This document shows, in pieces, positions 1 to 9,606 of a stretch of 64,000 nt of DNA; position 1 is the stretch's first letter, and every line of letters begins with the position of its first letter. The stretch is taken from NCBI GenBank assembly GCA_039621445.1, contig CP154954.1, forward strand, positions 11,960,716 through 12,024,715, in the 5' to 3' direction. This DNA comes from Euglena gracilis (Eukaryota; Euglenida; Euglenophyceae; Euglenales). The notes under the pieces were generated by a model. The model was given only the letters and a program-made list of their open reading frames with translations, did not search any database and was not told the origin of the DNA. Position numbers and translations under genes: made by a program.

Positions 1-2547
1 TCGTACCAGGAACCTTCGTACAGCTCGTACGAGATTCCACAGCCGGAACCACAGAACCAGAACACTGACTGGGACTGGTGGTCGAACTTTGCGCACGAAA
101 CTGGACAGCTGACTCAGGAATTTAAACAGTTCAGACACAAAACTGAACGGACGAACCAGCAAACGGCAGAAACTCTGCAGCAGCTGCAACAAACAACGAC
201 GGAGTGGGTCAGCGAACTGCACGCCACAGTGAACAGACAGGGTGAAGCACTCATGACAGAAATAAACGGCAGACACGAAGAACTGACGACAGTCCTGGCA
301 ACAACACAAGCAAACATGGAACAAGTGACAGTCAACCAGAACAGGCTGTACCAGGAACATTTCAACGGAATGTCACAGCAGATCACAGAAATCAGGGAAA
401 TGTCTGGCTCACTGGGTGAAAAACTCAGGGAATTTCACAGTTTTCTGCAGATGGCAGGTGGAAACGCACAGAACCAGGGTGACCATCTGGTTGGTTTACT
501 ACATCGACAGCGAGAAAACGAAAAAACAACTGCAGAACTGCAACAGAGATTGGCTGTGGCAGAAGAACGGGTCGCAGGAATCACAGGCGGAGTCCAAACG
601 GTGAACAGCAAAGTGGACGAAACTGTGGCAACAGTGTCCAGAAAAGTTGAAAACCTCAGAGGTGAAATCAGCAGTATGGTGGAAAGAATTCAGAAGGACA
701 TGGGCAGTGAAATCGGAAATCTGGCAGGACGGGTTCAGCAGCAGGAAACAAAAACGACAACAACCATTCAAAACTGTGATTACCTGCACAAAAAACTGGT
801 CGAACTGCAGAAAATCCCAGATCAGCAGCAGCAGATTACACAGCTGAACGAGGAAATCGGCAGACTGAAACGACAGGTGGAAACCCTGACCTCCAACGAA
901 GAAAAACACAAACAACGCACTGAACGTCTGAACCTGGAGGTCGGCAACCTGGGTCACAGGGTGGACGAAACAGCCCAAACGACTCAAAACCTGCTGGGTG
1001 AACTACAAAAAGGGACCATTAAAACGGGAACACATGCCACATCTGAACATGCCAAATGGCTGGAAATGACATCTGCCATTGGCTCAATGACAACCAGGGT
1101 CGGTCAACTGGAAGCAAAACTGGCTGGTCTGACAACAAAAACTGCAGAACGGGAGACACATGACAACGGCATCTGGCAGCATTTACATTCTCTGACCACG
1201 GAACTGCAAACACAGCAGAAACGGTGGACAGAACAGCTGGTGACCCTGGACAGAAAAATCAGTACTGTGACAAAAACGACTGAAAACCTGACTGAAAAAC
1301 TGGAAAGGCAAAACACCCAGCAAATCACAACCCCCAGCCCTAGCCTGGCTGAAATACCCAAACTTTTTGAAAATCTTTGCATTTCCTCTCGCCCAGCCTG
1401 CACAGGGGCCTTCGGGCCAGAGTCAGGGGCCAGCCCCCTGGCCAGTGGGCCTCCCTCGAGGACCCAGGCTGGACAGCCAGGGGCAGCCACAACGGCCCAA
1501 CGAACAGAACCCCCCCAGGGGGCGGACAGGGCCGCGGGCCAACGGGGATCGGGGACCCCACAACCCCAGAACCAGCCCCCACCAGCCCCGAGGGGCCAGC
1601 CCACAAGACAACACGGGACGGGGACCCTAGAACCCCAGGCCTGGCCAACGGGGATGGGGACCCCACAACCCCTGGCCCAGCCACGGCCAGCCCTGAGGGG
1701 CCAGCCCGCAGGAAACCAAGGGACGGGGACCCCAGAACCCCTTGCCTGTCGAACGGGGACGGGGACCCCACAACCCCTGACAGGTATGTTCAGCCAGAGC
1801 AGCCAGCACTGGGGGGACGAAACACCACACCCAAAAATGGAAGGAGGAGCTGCAGCACTGGGGACCGTTAACTCGGCTTCCCTGGTGGGGCAGCTCATCC
1901 AACAAGAACTGAAAACTGCCTTGACACCGTTAATTGCCCAACTGACTCGACAAACAGAACGGCCGACTGCAGTCCCGACCAGCCCAGCTCTTACGACAAA
2001 CCCGACAAGCCCAGCACCACAGCCAACCCAGCCGACTCAACAGCCAGTGACGACACAACAAAACCCACAGTCCCGGACTCGGGGCTTGTTCATGTGGGCA
2101 GACGAAACCGAAACTCAGAACACAGCCACAACAACCTGGGTGGGACCCCAGATGGGGTCTGCCCAAACTGCCATCCACCACATAGGAGAGGAAACAGTGG
2201 TGGCACCCGTGGCAACGGCCCCGGCAGCATCCTTCGGGCTGCTGCTGGGTCCAGTGGGCGCGGCAATGACAAAAGACCTGGTAAGACCAACACTGCAGGG
2301 GAATTTCGCAGATTTTGCCGTGAAATTTCCGATGTACCTGCAACGTGTGTCAGCCGGTCAGGGGTCCCTGACCGATGACCTGAAACTGTCACTGCTGGAG
2401 GGCAGCCTGGACAGTGCCAGCAAACTGGAACTACAACGCAGACAGGAACGCGGTGAGAAAATAAAATACCAGGAATTTTGGAACTGGATGTGCCAGAAAT
2501 ACGGTGGAGACACGCAATCAGCCATCAAAGACGAACTGAAAACCTGA
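1..2547 (+). CDS. gag: gag, N-terminal part (coiled coil, Pro-rich, start of capsid), copy A
   Basis: Open from base 1 and truncated by the window edge. About 200-1300 encodes a long Gln/Glu/Thr-rich segment with heptad-like spacing, probably a coiled coil for Gag multimerisation. About 1380-1790 is Pro/Gly-rich with imperfect repeats of a GTPQPLAQP-type phrase. From about 2265 the residues around NFADFAVKFPMYL and LKLSLLEGSLDSASKL resemble the N-terminal half of a Ty3-type capsid. The frame ends at 2547 because one A is missing near 2540 (copy B has gaaaaacctg where copy A has gaaaacctg). The capsid continues in the next entry. Confidence 0.85.
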   Translation, partial: SYQEPSYSSYEIPQPEPQNQNTDWDWWSNFAHETGQLTQEFKQFRHKTERTNQQTAETLQQLQQTTTEWVSELHATVNRQGEALMTEINGRHEELTTVLATTQANMEQVTVNQNRLYQEHFNGMSQQITEIREMSGSLGEKLREFHSFLQMAGGNAQNQGDHLVGLLHRQRENEKTTAELQQRLAVAEERVAGITGGVQTVNSKVDETVATVSRKVENLRGEISSMVERIQKDMGSEIGNLAGRVQQQETKTTTTIQNCDYLHKKLVELQKIPDQQQQITQLNEEIGRLKRQVETLTSNEEKHKQRTERLNLEVGNLGHRVDETAQTTQNLLGELQKGTIKTGTHATSEHAKWLEMTSAIGSMTTRVGQLEAKLAGLTTKTAERETHDNGIWQHLHSLTTELQTQQKRWTEQLVTLDRKISTVTKTTENLTEKLERQNTQQITTPSPSLAEIPKLFENLCISSRPACTGAFGPESGASPLASGPPSRTQAGQPGAATTAQRTEPPQGADRAAGQRGSGTPQPQNQPPPAPRGQPTRQHGTGTLEPQAWPTGMGTPQPLAQPRPALRGQPAGNQGTGTPEPLACRTGTGTPQPLTGMFSQSSQHWGDETPHPKMEGGAAALGTVNSASLVGQLIQQELKTALTPLIAQLTRQTERPTAVPTSPALTTNPTSPAPQPTQPTQQPVTTQQNPQSRTRGLFMWADETETQNTATTTWVGPQMGSAQTAIHHIGEETVVAPVATAPAASFGLLLGPVGAAMTKDLVRPTLQGNFADFAVKFPMYLQRVSAGQGSLTDDLKLSLLEGSLDSASKLELQRRQERGEKIKYQEFWNWMCQKYGGDTQSAIKDELKT

Positions 2548-3637
2548 GACCAAAAACGGAAGGAAAACTGACACTGGAAGCGTGGAGGGAGTTTGAGGCC
2601 CATTTCAAACTCCTCTACAGCAGGCTGGAAAATCCATCAGAGGAAGACGCTTACAACCTGGTGGCTGAAAAAATGCCTGAAACGCAACGCAGAAGCTGCA
2701 TCAGGGAACAGGACCGCAGAAATCAGGACAGACCGACACTGAAACTGAAAGGGGTCACGAACATTATGAACGTCCCAGATGCAACAACGGAAGACATACG
2801 AGACCTGGTGGCAGCAACAGTGGGCACAGGTGAAAATTTTCAGGTGGCGCGGGACGGACAAAACTTCAGGATCCAACTGCACAGCAGCAGAGCTGCTGAA
2901 CTTCTCCTGATGAAAAACGGTTCAACGCTGCTGACTGGACACAAGCCACAATTCACACAGGTACAGGCCAAACTGACTCTGGACGAACTGTTCCAACGGG
3001 TGGAAACCGAACTCAGGTGCCAACAACAGTCAGACTCCCTGGGTAGGGGGTACAACGGCTGGCAGAACCAACCTCGTGAAAACAGGTCACGGTCGATGGA
3101 CCGCAGGGGTTACGTCAGGGAAGTCAAGGAGGAGGAGAAAACAAAATCCAGAAGTCGGACACCACCTTCCAGATCCCGACCCAACTCCCCTGGACCTCGA
3201 ACCCCAACACCCGAAAAACCCAGACCCCCTTCTCCACGCCAGCAGATGCCCATGGCAGTTTCAGAACAGCCTGGCCAGGGACGGAACACCAACTGGTCAG
3301 ACTGGGGACAGAACGACTGGGGCAAAGGCAAAGGAAAGGGGAAAGGTCAAAACTGGGGTTCAACCCAAAACTGGAACCAGAACTGGAATCAGAATTACGG
3401 CAAAGGCTACGATTCAGGAAAGGGATACAACTCTGGAAAGGATACGATTCTGGGAAGGGGAGCGGGAAAGGAAAAGGCAAAGGGCAGCCACAGCCACAGC
3501 CAGCAGCAACGAAAACCGAACCACAGACACAGCAAACCAATTCACAGGAGCCAGCCAACCAGCCACAGGGACAGCCAAAGGCAGAAGCATCTTCCAGCAA
3601 TCGCTGGCAGCCAGTTCAAAACACAGAACGGAAGTGA
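2541..3637 (+). CDS. gag: gag, C-terminal part (capsid end, RRM-like, SR-rich, Gly-Lys tail), copy A
   Basis: Continues the capsid (LRPKTEGKLTLEAWREFE, then LVAEKMPETQRRS). About 2745-2960 has a beta-alpha-beta-beta-alpha-beta-like pattern (GVTNIMNVPDA..., FRIQLHSSRAAELLLMKNG) that could be an RRM-like RNA-binding fold. This is my reading and not a database match. An Arg/Ser/Pro segment (SRSRTPPSRSRPNSPGP) and a WGKGKGKGKG / YGKGYDSGKGY tail follow. No CCHC zinc knuckle is visible, so the basic tail may do the RNA packaging. One G is missing near 3437 relative to copy B, and the frame closes at TGA 3635-3637. Confidence 0.8.
3635..3637 (+). promoter_or_regulatory. in-frame UGA between gag and methyltransferase-pol, copy A
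   Basis: After allowing for the single-base loss near 3437, gag ends at this TGA and the downstream frame stays open from 3638 through the methyltransferase domains. The same TGA AGG GGC TGC GGC context is present in copy B. Readthrough is therefore possible, as at some retroviral gag-pol junctions. The alternative is re-initiation at ATG 3905, exactly where the Dam-like domain begins. Confidence 0.5.
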
Positions 3638-5272
3638 AGGGGCTGCGGCCTGAGGGTAGGGGACGAGAGGGGCGACTCTCTGCAGACACAACCGAAACAA
3701 CCAAACGAAACAAGGGAACCAGGTCCAGAGCCGCAGCGGTCATACACACTGGGTAAGGGAGGTAAGAAAAAACCCCAAAAGAAAAACATCCTGACAAAAA
3801 AACGACTCCACAGGCCAGAACCGAAAAGGGAACAGGTCAGCTGCAGGTTCGGCAGAGCAGCTTCACGGTGGGTGTCTGAAAACTACCACGTGAAGGAAGA
3901 AAAAATGACAGAAATTCTCTCACACTTCGGGGTCCAGCCCCAGCTGGATGCCTTTGCAACGGAAAAAAACAAAAGATTCCCGCAATGGTGGGGATCGGGC
4001 AGCCCAGACGGAACTGACGCCTTTGAAAAAGACTGGCACGGAAAACTGCTGTGGATGAACCCCCCATTCAGCAAAATTTCACAGGTGGTGAGAAAAATCC
4101 AAACAGACGAGGCCCATGCACTCCTCATGGTACCCAGATGGGTTCACAGAAAATGGTACGGAGAAATCAAAAAACTGACAGTGATGTCAATGTTCATCCC
4201 AGCGGGAACAAAACTGTTCGGACAGGGTGACAAGAACTGCAGGAATACACCGTGGCATGTGGAAGTGTTTTTGGTATGCGGACACAAAACACGGTGCAAG
4301 TACCTACCAGGTTTCCACAAACACTTCACCCCCCTACATCCGACATCCAAGGTGAGGTTCGGCACAGCCCACGAGTACCCGCCAGTGGAGGACGAGGTGG
4401 AGGGTGGTGAACAAAAACCTGATTTGGGGACAGAAAAACCACAGAAACACATCAGAAAACTGCAGGAGGCAGCCACAGCGACACCAGAATGGGCCATAGC
4501 GGAAAAACCAAAACCAAAAATGCTGGACCTGTTCTGTGGAACAAAATCGGTCAGCAAGGTGTATGAAAAAATGGGTTTCCAGGTGGTGACGGTGGACTCA
4601 GACCCCAGGTGGAAAGCGGATTACCAGGTGGACGTACTGGACTGGGACTTCAGAAAACATTTCAAACCTGGTGAATTCCACACGGTGGTTTGTGGAGTCC
4701 CCTGCACAGAATTCAGCATTGCACTGACGACAAGACCCAGAAACCTGGAAAAGGGAGACAGCCTTGCAAAGAAGGCCCTGGAAATTGTGGAATTTCTGCA
4801 GCCGCAGAAATGGTGGTTGGAAAACCCAAGGTACGGATACCTGGGAAAACGAGATTACATGAGGCCGTCCCCGTACATTGACGTGGATTACTGTCAATAC
4901 ACAAACTGGGGTTACAAAAAACCAACACGAATCTGGGGCAGCCCTGACATCCTGCAGGTACCAGCAAAACAGTGTGACGGAAAAACCTGCAAGAACCTTG
5001 ACCCGAACGGTGGTGGTCACCTGGTGAAACTCAGCAACAAACACAACATTTCAGCCTTCAAAAAATTCAGGACCCCAGAACAACTGATTCAGGACCTTGC
5101 GGGGTTCCACGAACGGCTAAGGCAAACCAGCCAAGCCCTAAGCCGCGCAGCAACAACCGCTGCAGCAGCCCAGCCCTGCCCAGACTGCACGACAAAACAT
5201 GCTCTCACAGCCCAGCGCAGAACTGACAGGTGGACAGCCAAACTCAGATTCAACGGACAAAACAGAACCTGA
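3638..5272 (+). CDS. Dam-like adenine methyltransferase plus C5-cytosine methyltransferase polyprotein segment, copy A
   Basis: After about 75 basic linker residues, a phage-type Dam (PF05869-like) domain starts near ATG 3905: QLDAFATEKN, then LLWMNPPF (NPPF at 4058-4069, the N6-adenine methyltransferase motif IV position) and HALLMVPRW. A second domain begins at 4520 with MLDLFCGTKS (C5-methyltransferase motif I). It continues with a TVDSD acidic loop, GVPC with the catalytic-position Cys at 4703-4705 (motif IV), and WWLENP at 4811-4828 (motif VI-like). It is short, with no obvious target-recognition domain. The C-terminus is altered by a +1 base near 5138 relative to copy B. De novo methylation of DNA or cDNA is plausible but inferred. 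Confidence 0.85.
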   Translation, partial: RGCGLRVGDERGDSLQTQPKQPNETREPGPEPQRSYTLGKGGKKKPQKKNILTKKRLHRPEPKREQVSCRFGRAASRWVSENYHVKEEKMTEILSHFGVQPQLDAFATEKNKRFPQWWGSGSPDGTDAFEKDWHGKLLWMNPPFSKISQVVRKIQTDEAHALLMVPRWVHRKWYGEIKKLTVMSMFIPAGTKLFGQGDKNCRNTPWHVEVFLVCGHKTRCKYLPGFHKHFTPLHPTSKVRFGTAHEYPPVEDEVEGGEQKPDLGTEKPQKHIRKLQEAATATPEWAIAEKPKPKMLDLFCGTKSVSKVYEKMGFQVVTVDSDPRWKADYQVDVLDWDFRKHFKPGEFHTVVCGVPCTEFSIALTTRPRNLEKGDSLAKKALEIVEFLQPQKWWLENPRYGYLGKRDYMRPSPYIDVDYCQYTNWGYKKPTRIWGSPDILQVPAKQCDGKTCKNLDPNGGGHLVKLSNKHNISAFKKFRTPEQLIQDLAGFHERLRQTSQALSRAATTAAAAQPCPDCTTKHALTAQRRTDRWTAKLRFNGQNRT

Positions 5273-8200
5273 CCAAAACATTCGGCTTCCAAAACGACTG
5301 TGTGAACCGGTGTCCAAACTCCTGCTGGGGCAGGTCATCAGCAGAAAGAAAGCAAAACAACTCCTCATCGAAGTCCGTGCTGTGTTGCCGGACGGCAAAA
5401 AAATGTTCCTACAGGCCCTGATCGACACGGGAGCACAGGCAAACCTGGTGAAAAAGAACCTGATTCCCCAACAAAACTTCAGACGTTCACAAAAACACTT
5501 GGCCCTGATCACAGCGGACAAAACGAGGATGGAAGGAGGACTACACGAAGTCACACTGGAACTGCAGTTTTCATCACGGGTGCACAACACGGACAGAATA
5601 AGGGAATGTCCCACCATTGGAACATTCCATGACGCCGACATCCAAGTGGATGCCATCCTCGGGTATCCGTGGATGGAACAACACCAACTGGGGGTTTTTC
5701 CACACCTACAATCACTGGCCCTCATAGGTGAACCACTGCGGCTGCTGTCCAGTTGGCACCAGCTGAAGGAACAAAAACACAGGGAACGGAAAATACACCA
5801 ACTCCAGAAAAACATTTCGGCAGTGCGGGCAATGAATTTGCAGATTCCTGCTGAAGCGGGCCAGGACGAGGAAAAACTGTTTGAAGACGAAACGACGCTG
5901 GAAACACTGGCAAAACAATTTCAGAAATCGACAAATAAATCTGACAGGGTTCACGGTGTTGTGGTGGTGCCAGAAGGACAGGAAACACAAGGCGAAAAGG
6001 TGGCTGAACTGGTGAAAAAACTGCGGCAGGACTATGAAGGAGTGGTCTTGCGAGATAAAATCTTCCCAGACCCCCCTGAACGCGGACCACTGGGTTATGG
6101 GAAAATCGAACTGAAACCTGGAACAGTGGCAAAAAAGCAAAGACCCATCCACATGACGGGAGAACGACGACAGGCACTCATCGACATGGTGGACGAATGG
6201 GTTAGGGACCTGAAAGTGGAAGACGGGAGGAGTGACTGGTCCAGCCCCACGTTCGTGGTGGCCAAAAAAGGCGGAAAATGGAGAGGGGTGGTGGATTTCA
6301 GAGCACTGAACGAGGCAACAATCACAGACGCCCATCCCCTCCCCAGGATAGAAGACATCCTAGTTCAACAAGGACAACGGGCCCTGTACAGTGTACTGGA
6401 CCTGAAATACGCCTTCCACCAGGTGCCACTGAGAACAGAGTCCAGACCCTACACCTGCTGTAGCACACATAAGGGAACAAAACAGTGGAGAGTGGTGGTC
6501 ATGGGAATGAAAAACGGTGTACCGATCTTCCAGAGGGTGATCGAGTACAGCTTGGAGGAGGTACAGGACATTGCAAACCCCTACGTGGACGACATCATCG
6601 TAGGAATCATGTGGCAGGGATTTGAAGACAAAACCCTGGAACAACACGACAAGGACATCAGAAGGGTGATGGAGGCACTGAAAAAACAGCAGCACGTGGC
6701 AGACATCAAGAAATGCAAATTTTTCGTGAAAGAAGTTGAATTCTGTGGACACGTGCTGGGTGGTGGACAACGGAAACCTGCACCTGGAAAACTGATGGCT
6801 TTGGAAAAATGGGAGGAACCGAAAATGGTCACAGCCCTGCGGGCATTCCTGGGATTCACAAACTATTATGCCTCATACATCCCAGGGTATGCGGAATTGG
6901 CTGCAGACCTGATGGAAAAACTGAAGGTAAAAAAAGGACAGGGGAAGAAAGGAAGCCTGACACCTGTGTTTTTCGGTGAAAAGGAACAAACAGCCTTCCA
7001 GACCATCAAAGAAAAACTGCTCGGAAGCCTGAAACTGCAAACAGTGAACCCAGACAAACCGTTCGTACTCAGGGTGGATGCAAGTGGCAGAGCCGTAGGT
7101 GCGGCTCTGGAACAATTTGCGGAGGACACTGCAGAAAAACCAGACCCAACAACAGCCATGACCAAAAAAACAGTACCTGTAGCTTTCTGTTCACGAAAAC
7201 TGACACCTGGGCAGGTTCGCTCGTGGTCTCCTAGGGAGAAGGAGACCTACGCAGTGATCCTGGCCCTGCAAAAATGGGCTTCCTGGATAGGAATGCAACC
7301 GGTACTGGTGTTGACGGACCACAAATCCATTGAGGCATGGGCAACGGAAGCTCTGGACACCCCCAGTGGACCAGCGGGACGTAGGGCTAGGTGGCACGAA
7401 CTGCTTTCGCGGTTCGACATAACCGTTGCATACGTACCAGGCAAAGACAACACGGTCGCCGATGCCTTGAGTAGGTGGGCCTACCCCGCCTCACAGGCAT
7501 TCGCCGACGTGAGTATCCACGGGAGTGAGGAGGACGACCGACTCATGAAAGAAATCATCAAACAGGAGGAAAAGGAACAGAAAACTTGTATGGTGATCAA
7601 CGTGGCAGACCTGACACAGGCACAAAAACAGCTTCAGGAACCCGTCACTGTGGCCGTCACAACAAGGGGGGGAGCCAAAACGGGTGAAGATTCGCCCACA
7701 GTGCCTGGTTCAACGGAAAACGGTGACACCCCTCAAAAAATTTCAAACCCACCTCAAAAACCTGCAAAAACGACAAAGAAATGGGTTGTGAAGGAAACAA
7801 CTGTGGTGGAACCAAGCAAAAAACTGGCTGAGGCAACCCCAAGGGAGACCACGGATGAGGCAGGAAACCTGATCCGACCAGACCAACCAAAAAACAAAAC
7901 CCCAGAAAATTCAGACACGGCCGAGGGACCATCCACTGAGGAAGACCCACCAAGGCGAAGACCCCTGGAAGAGGACCCTGTGGAACCCCTAACAACAACA
8001 GACTCAACAAAACAACAGGACGCGCAAGGTGCGTCATCCTCAACGGGGACACCCGTTGGACCTCCATCAAGGGGAGTGCACGCCCCGGAGCTTCAACAGG
8101 GGGAACCGAAAGGGGTGATGGACAAGAAATGGAAGAACGAGTACGAAAGTTGCCCAAGGTGGGGACCTGTAAGGTGGGGACCTGTGCTCAAGATCCTGAA

Positions 8201-8291
8201 GGAAAGGGGGTTCAAAAACTGGCCTGACGGGTACCGATTTGACAACGGCAGGCTCTACAAAAAAGTCTCCTGTGTGTACCAAGTGGGTTGA
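5199..8291 (+). CDS. pol: protease - reverse transcriptase - RNase H polyprotein, copy A
   Basis: The aspartic protease has ALIDTGAQANLV (catalytic Asp at 5424-5426) and a second strand with AILGYPW. The RT is complete: SDWSSPTFVVAKK, VVDFRALN, first catalytic Asp in SVLDLKYAFHQ (6399-6401) and YVDD at 6582-6593. RNase H follows with LRVDASG, REKETYAV, LTDHKSIEAW and NTVADALSRW. A Pro/Thr-rich spacer of about 250 residues precedes the integrase zinc region. The frame breaks at 8291 because one base is missing near 8262 relative to copy B. A 15-bp tandem duplication near 8160-8190 adds five codons. This is the better RT of the two copies. It overlaps the methyltransferase ORF in another frame. 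Confidence 0.93.
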   Translation: MLSQPSAELTGGQPNSDSTDKTEPDQNIRLPKRLCEPVSKLLLGQVISRKKAKQLLIEVRAVLPDGKKMFLQALIDTGAQANLVKKNLIPQQNFRRSQKHLALITADKTRMEGGLHEVTLELQFSSRVHNTDRIRECPTIGTFHDADIQVDAILGYPWMEQHQLGVFPHLQSLALIGEPLRLLSSWHQLKEQKHRERKIHQLQKNISAVRAMNLQIPAEAGQDEEKLFEDETTLETLAKQFQKSTNKSDRVHGVVVVPEGQETQGEKVAELVKKLRQDYEGVVLRDKIFPDPPERGPLGYGKIELKPGTVAKKQRPIHMTGERRQALIDMVDEWVRDLKVEDGRSDWSSPTFVVAKKGGKWRGVVDFRALNEATITDAHPLPRIEDILVQQGQRALYSVLDLKYAFHQVPLRTESRPYTCCSTHKGTKQWRVVVMGMKNGVPIFQRVIEYSLEEVQDIANPYVDDIIVGIMWQGFEDKTLEQHDKDIRRVMEALKKQQHVADIKKCKFFVKEVEFCGHVLGGGQRKPAPGKLMALEKWEEPKMVTALRAFLGFTNYYASYIPGYAELAADLMEKLKVKKGQGKKGSLTPVFFGEKEQTAFQTIKEKLLGSLKLQTVNPDKPFVLRVDASGRAVGAALEQFAEDTAEKPDPTTAMTKKTVPVAFCSRKLTPGQVRSWSPREKETYAVILALQKWASWIGMQPVLVLTDHKSIEAWATEALDTPSGPAGRRARWHELLSRFDITVAYVPGKDNTVADALSRWAYPASQAFADVSIHGSEEDDRLMKEIIKQEEKEQKTCMVINVADLTQAQKQLQEPVTVAVTTRGGAKTGEDSPTVPGSTENGDTPQKISNPPQKPAKTTKKWVVKETTVVEPSKKLAEATPRETTDEAGNLIRPDQPKNKTPENSDTAEGPSTEEDPPRRRPLEEDPVEPLTTTDSTKQQDAQGASSSTGTPVGPPSRGVHAPELQQGEPKGVMDKKWKNEYESCPRWGPVRWGPVLKILKERGFKNWPDGYRFDNGRLYKKVSCVYQVG

Positions 8292-9460
8292 CTGGAAACG
8301 TAATTCGGGAACATCACGAAATAGCCGGGCACCCAGGGTCAGCCCGACTGTGGGACCAGATGGGAAGGTGGTTTGCGTTTGCGGACCACCAAGATGCAAA
8401 GAAACTGACAGGCAAAATGATGACCATGTGTGAAACCTGCCAAGCAACAGAACCCAGCCACTTACCATACAAGTGCCCCATTGAACCGACACCGATTCCT
8501 GCACACCTGATGGACAGTGTTGCTATCGATTTGTTCTCACTACCTGAAACGACTTTTGAAGGGAAAAAATATGACACGTTGGCGTTGTGTGTGGACACGC
8601 TGAGTGGGTGGATGGTTGCAACCCCCCACCTGGCCAAGGGACTCACAGCAGAAAAGGTTGGAAAGGAAATGTACAAACAATGGGGAATTTTTGGGATACC
8701 CTCGGTGGTGAGCTCCGACCGGGGCTCCCATTTCACAGCCGGTTGGTGGAAAACACTGTGTGCTGCCCACGGGGTCCGTGTGGCGTACGGGCAGGCATAC
8801 CACCACCAAGCCAACGGACGGGCTGAGGTAGCGGGTCAACAAGTCCTCCGAAAACTGGCAAAACTGGCTGCTGAAAAAGGGGTACCCTGGGTTGAACTCC
8901 TACCAAACGCCTTGAGGGCCCTACACGACGTCCCAGGTGAAACGGGATTGTCACCGTACGAAATTGTGTTTGGCAGGCACAGACCGTTGGCGGGATTGCC
9001 ATACCAACCACAAAAGGAAGCGGAAGGGGCCACAACGTTCTTGGAAAGGATGAAAGAGCAAGACCAGTGGGTGAGTCTGGTCCTGAACGAAAAACAGCGT
9101 GAACGGGCTGAAACGGTGAACCGAAAACGCAGAGAACCACCTGCCTTGGAAATCGGTTCCAAAGTCTGGTATCAACCTAAAAGACAACCTGGTACCGGCA
9201 AACTCGAACCGAAGTGGAAAGGACCTGCGGTGGTGTTGGAACGGGTAGGACAGCCCTACGTGGTTGAACTACGACCTGGGAACCGACAACCTGCCCACCG
9301 TTCACAACTCAAACCCCACATGGAGGACCTCTACAACACAACCCCTGTCCCCCTCTACTTTTGGTCGGGCAAGGCACAGGAGTTGGATGTTGGACCGGAC
9401 GAGTGGGAGGTTGAAAAAGCGCTGAACCACCGCAGAAAAGACCGAAAACTTCAATTTTGA
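8288..9460 (+). CDS. integrase, copy A
   Basis: HHCC zinc-binding region (EHHEIAGHPG, then CETC), then the DDE core: first Asp in DSVAIDLFSLP, second in VSSDRGSHF, Glu in QANGRAEVAGQ. A C-terminal strand-rich region (LEIGSKVWYQP, PAVVLERVG, NRQPAHRSQLKPH) matches the GPY-type integrase C-terminus. In copy B the same frame runs on from the spacer and into a chromodomain. Here the first residues are lost to the frameshift near 8262, and the ORF stops at 9460 because one T is missing in cttcaattttgatt. Confidence 0.92.
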   Translation: MTGNVIREHHEIAGHPGSARLWDQMGRWFAFADHQDAKKLTGKMMTMCETCQATEPSHLPYKCPIEPTPIPAHLMDSVAIDLFSLPETTFEGKKYDTLALCVDTLSGWMVATPHLAKGLTAEKVGKEMYKQWGIFGIPSVVSSDRGSHFTAGWWKTLCAAHGVRVAYGQAYHHQANGRAEVAGQQVLRKLAKLAAEKGVPWVELLPNALRALHDVPGETGLSPYEIVFGRHRPLAGLPYQPQKEAEGATTFLERMKEQDQWVSLVLNEKQRERAETVNRKRREPPALEIGSKVWYQPKRQPGTGKLEPKWKGPAVVLERVGQPYVVELRPGNRQPAHRSQLKPHMEDLYNTTPVPLYFWSGKAQELDVGPDEWEVEKALNHRRKDRKLQF

Positions 9461-9606
9461 TTCAGTGGAAAAACTGGGACCCATCTGATACTCAGTGGGA
9501 ACCCCTGAACCACTTCGTCCTTCGAACAAACAAAGATGTGGTCCAGTATTGCAAGAAACGGGACCTGGCTGTTGATGTGAGGGAGTTGCTCGATGGGATG
9601 GAGTGA
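9458..9606 (+). pseudogene. chromodomain remainder, copy A
   Basis: Out of frame with the integrase ORF, but encodes LIQWKNWDPSDTQWEPLNHF, the second half of a chromodomain, followed by DVVQYCKKRDLAVDV. Its first half (EWEVEKALNHRRKD) is the end of the preceding ORF. Chromodomains on Ty3 integrases bind modified histones and guide insertion into heterochromatin; here that role is inferred. Stop at 9604-9606. Confidence 0.85.

Noticed and set aside
1104-1898. Long minus-strand ORFs opposite gag (and similar ones opposite pol in both copies)
   Set aside because: They are mirror frames of strongly biased, repetitive coding sequence; no domain, and the + strand has clear homology.
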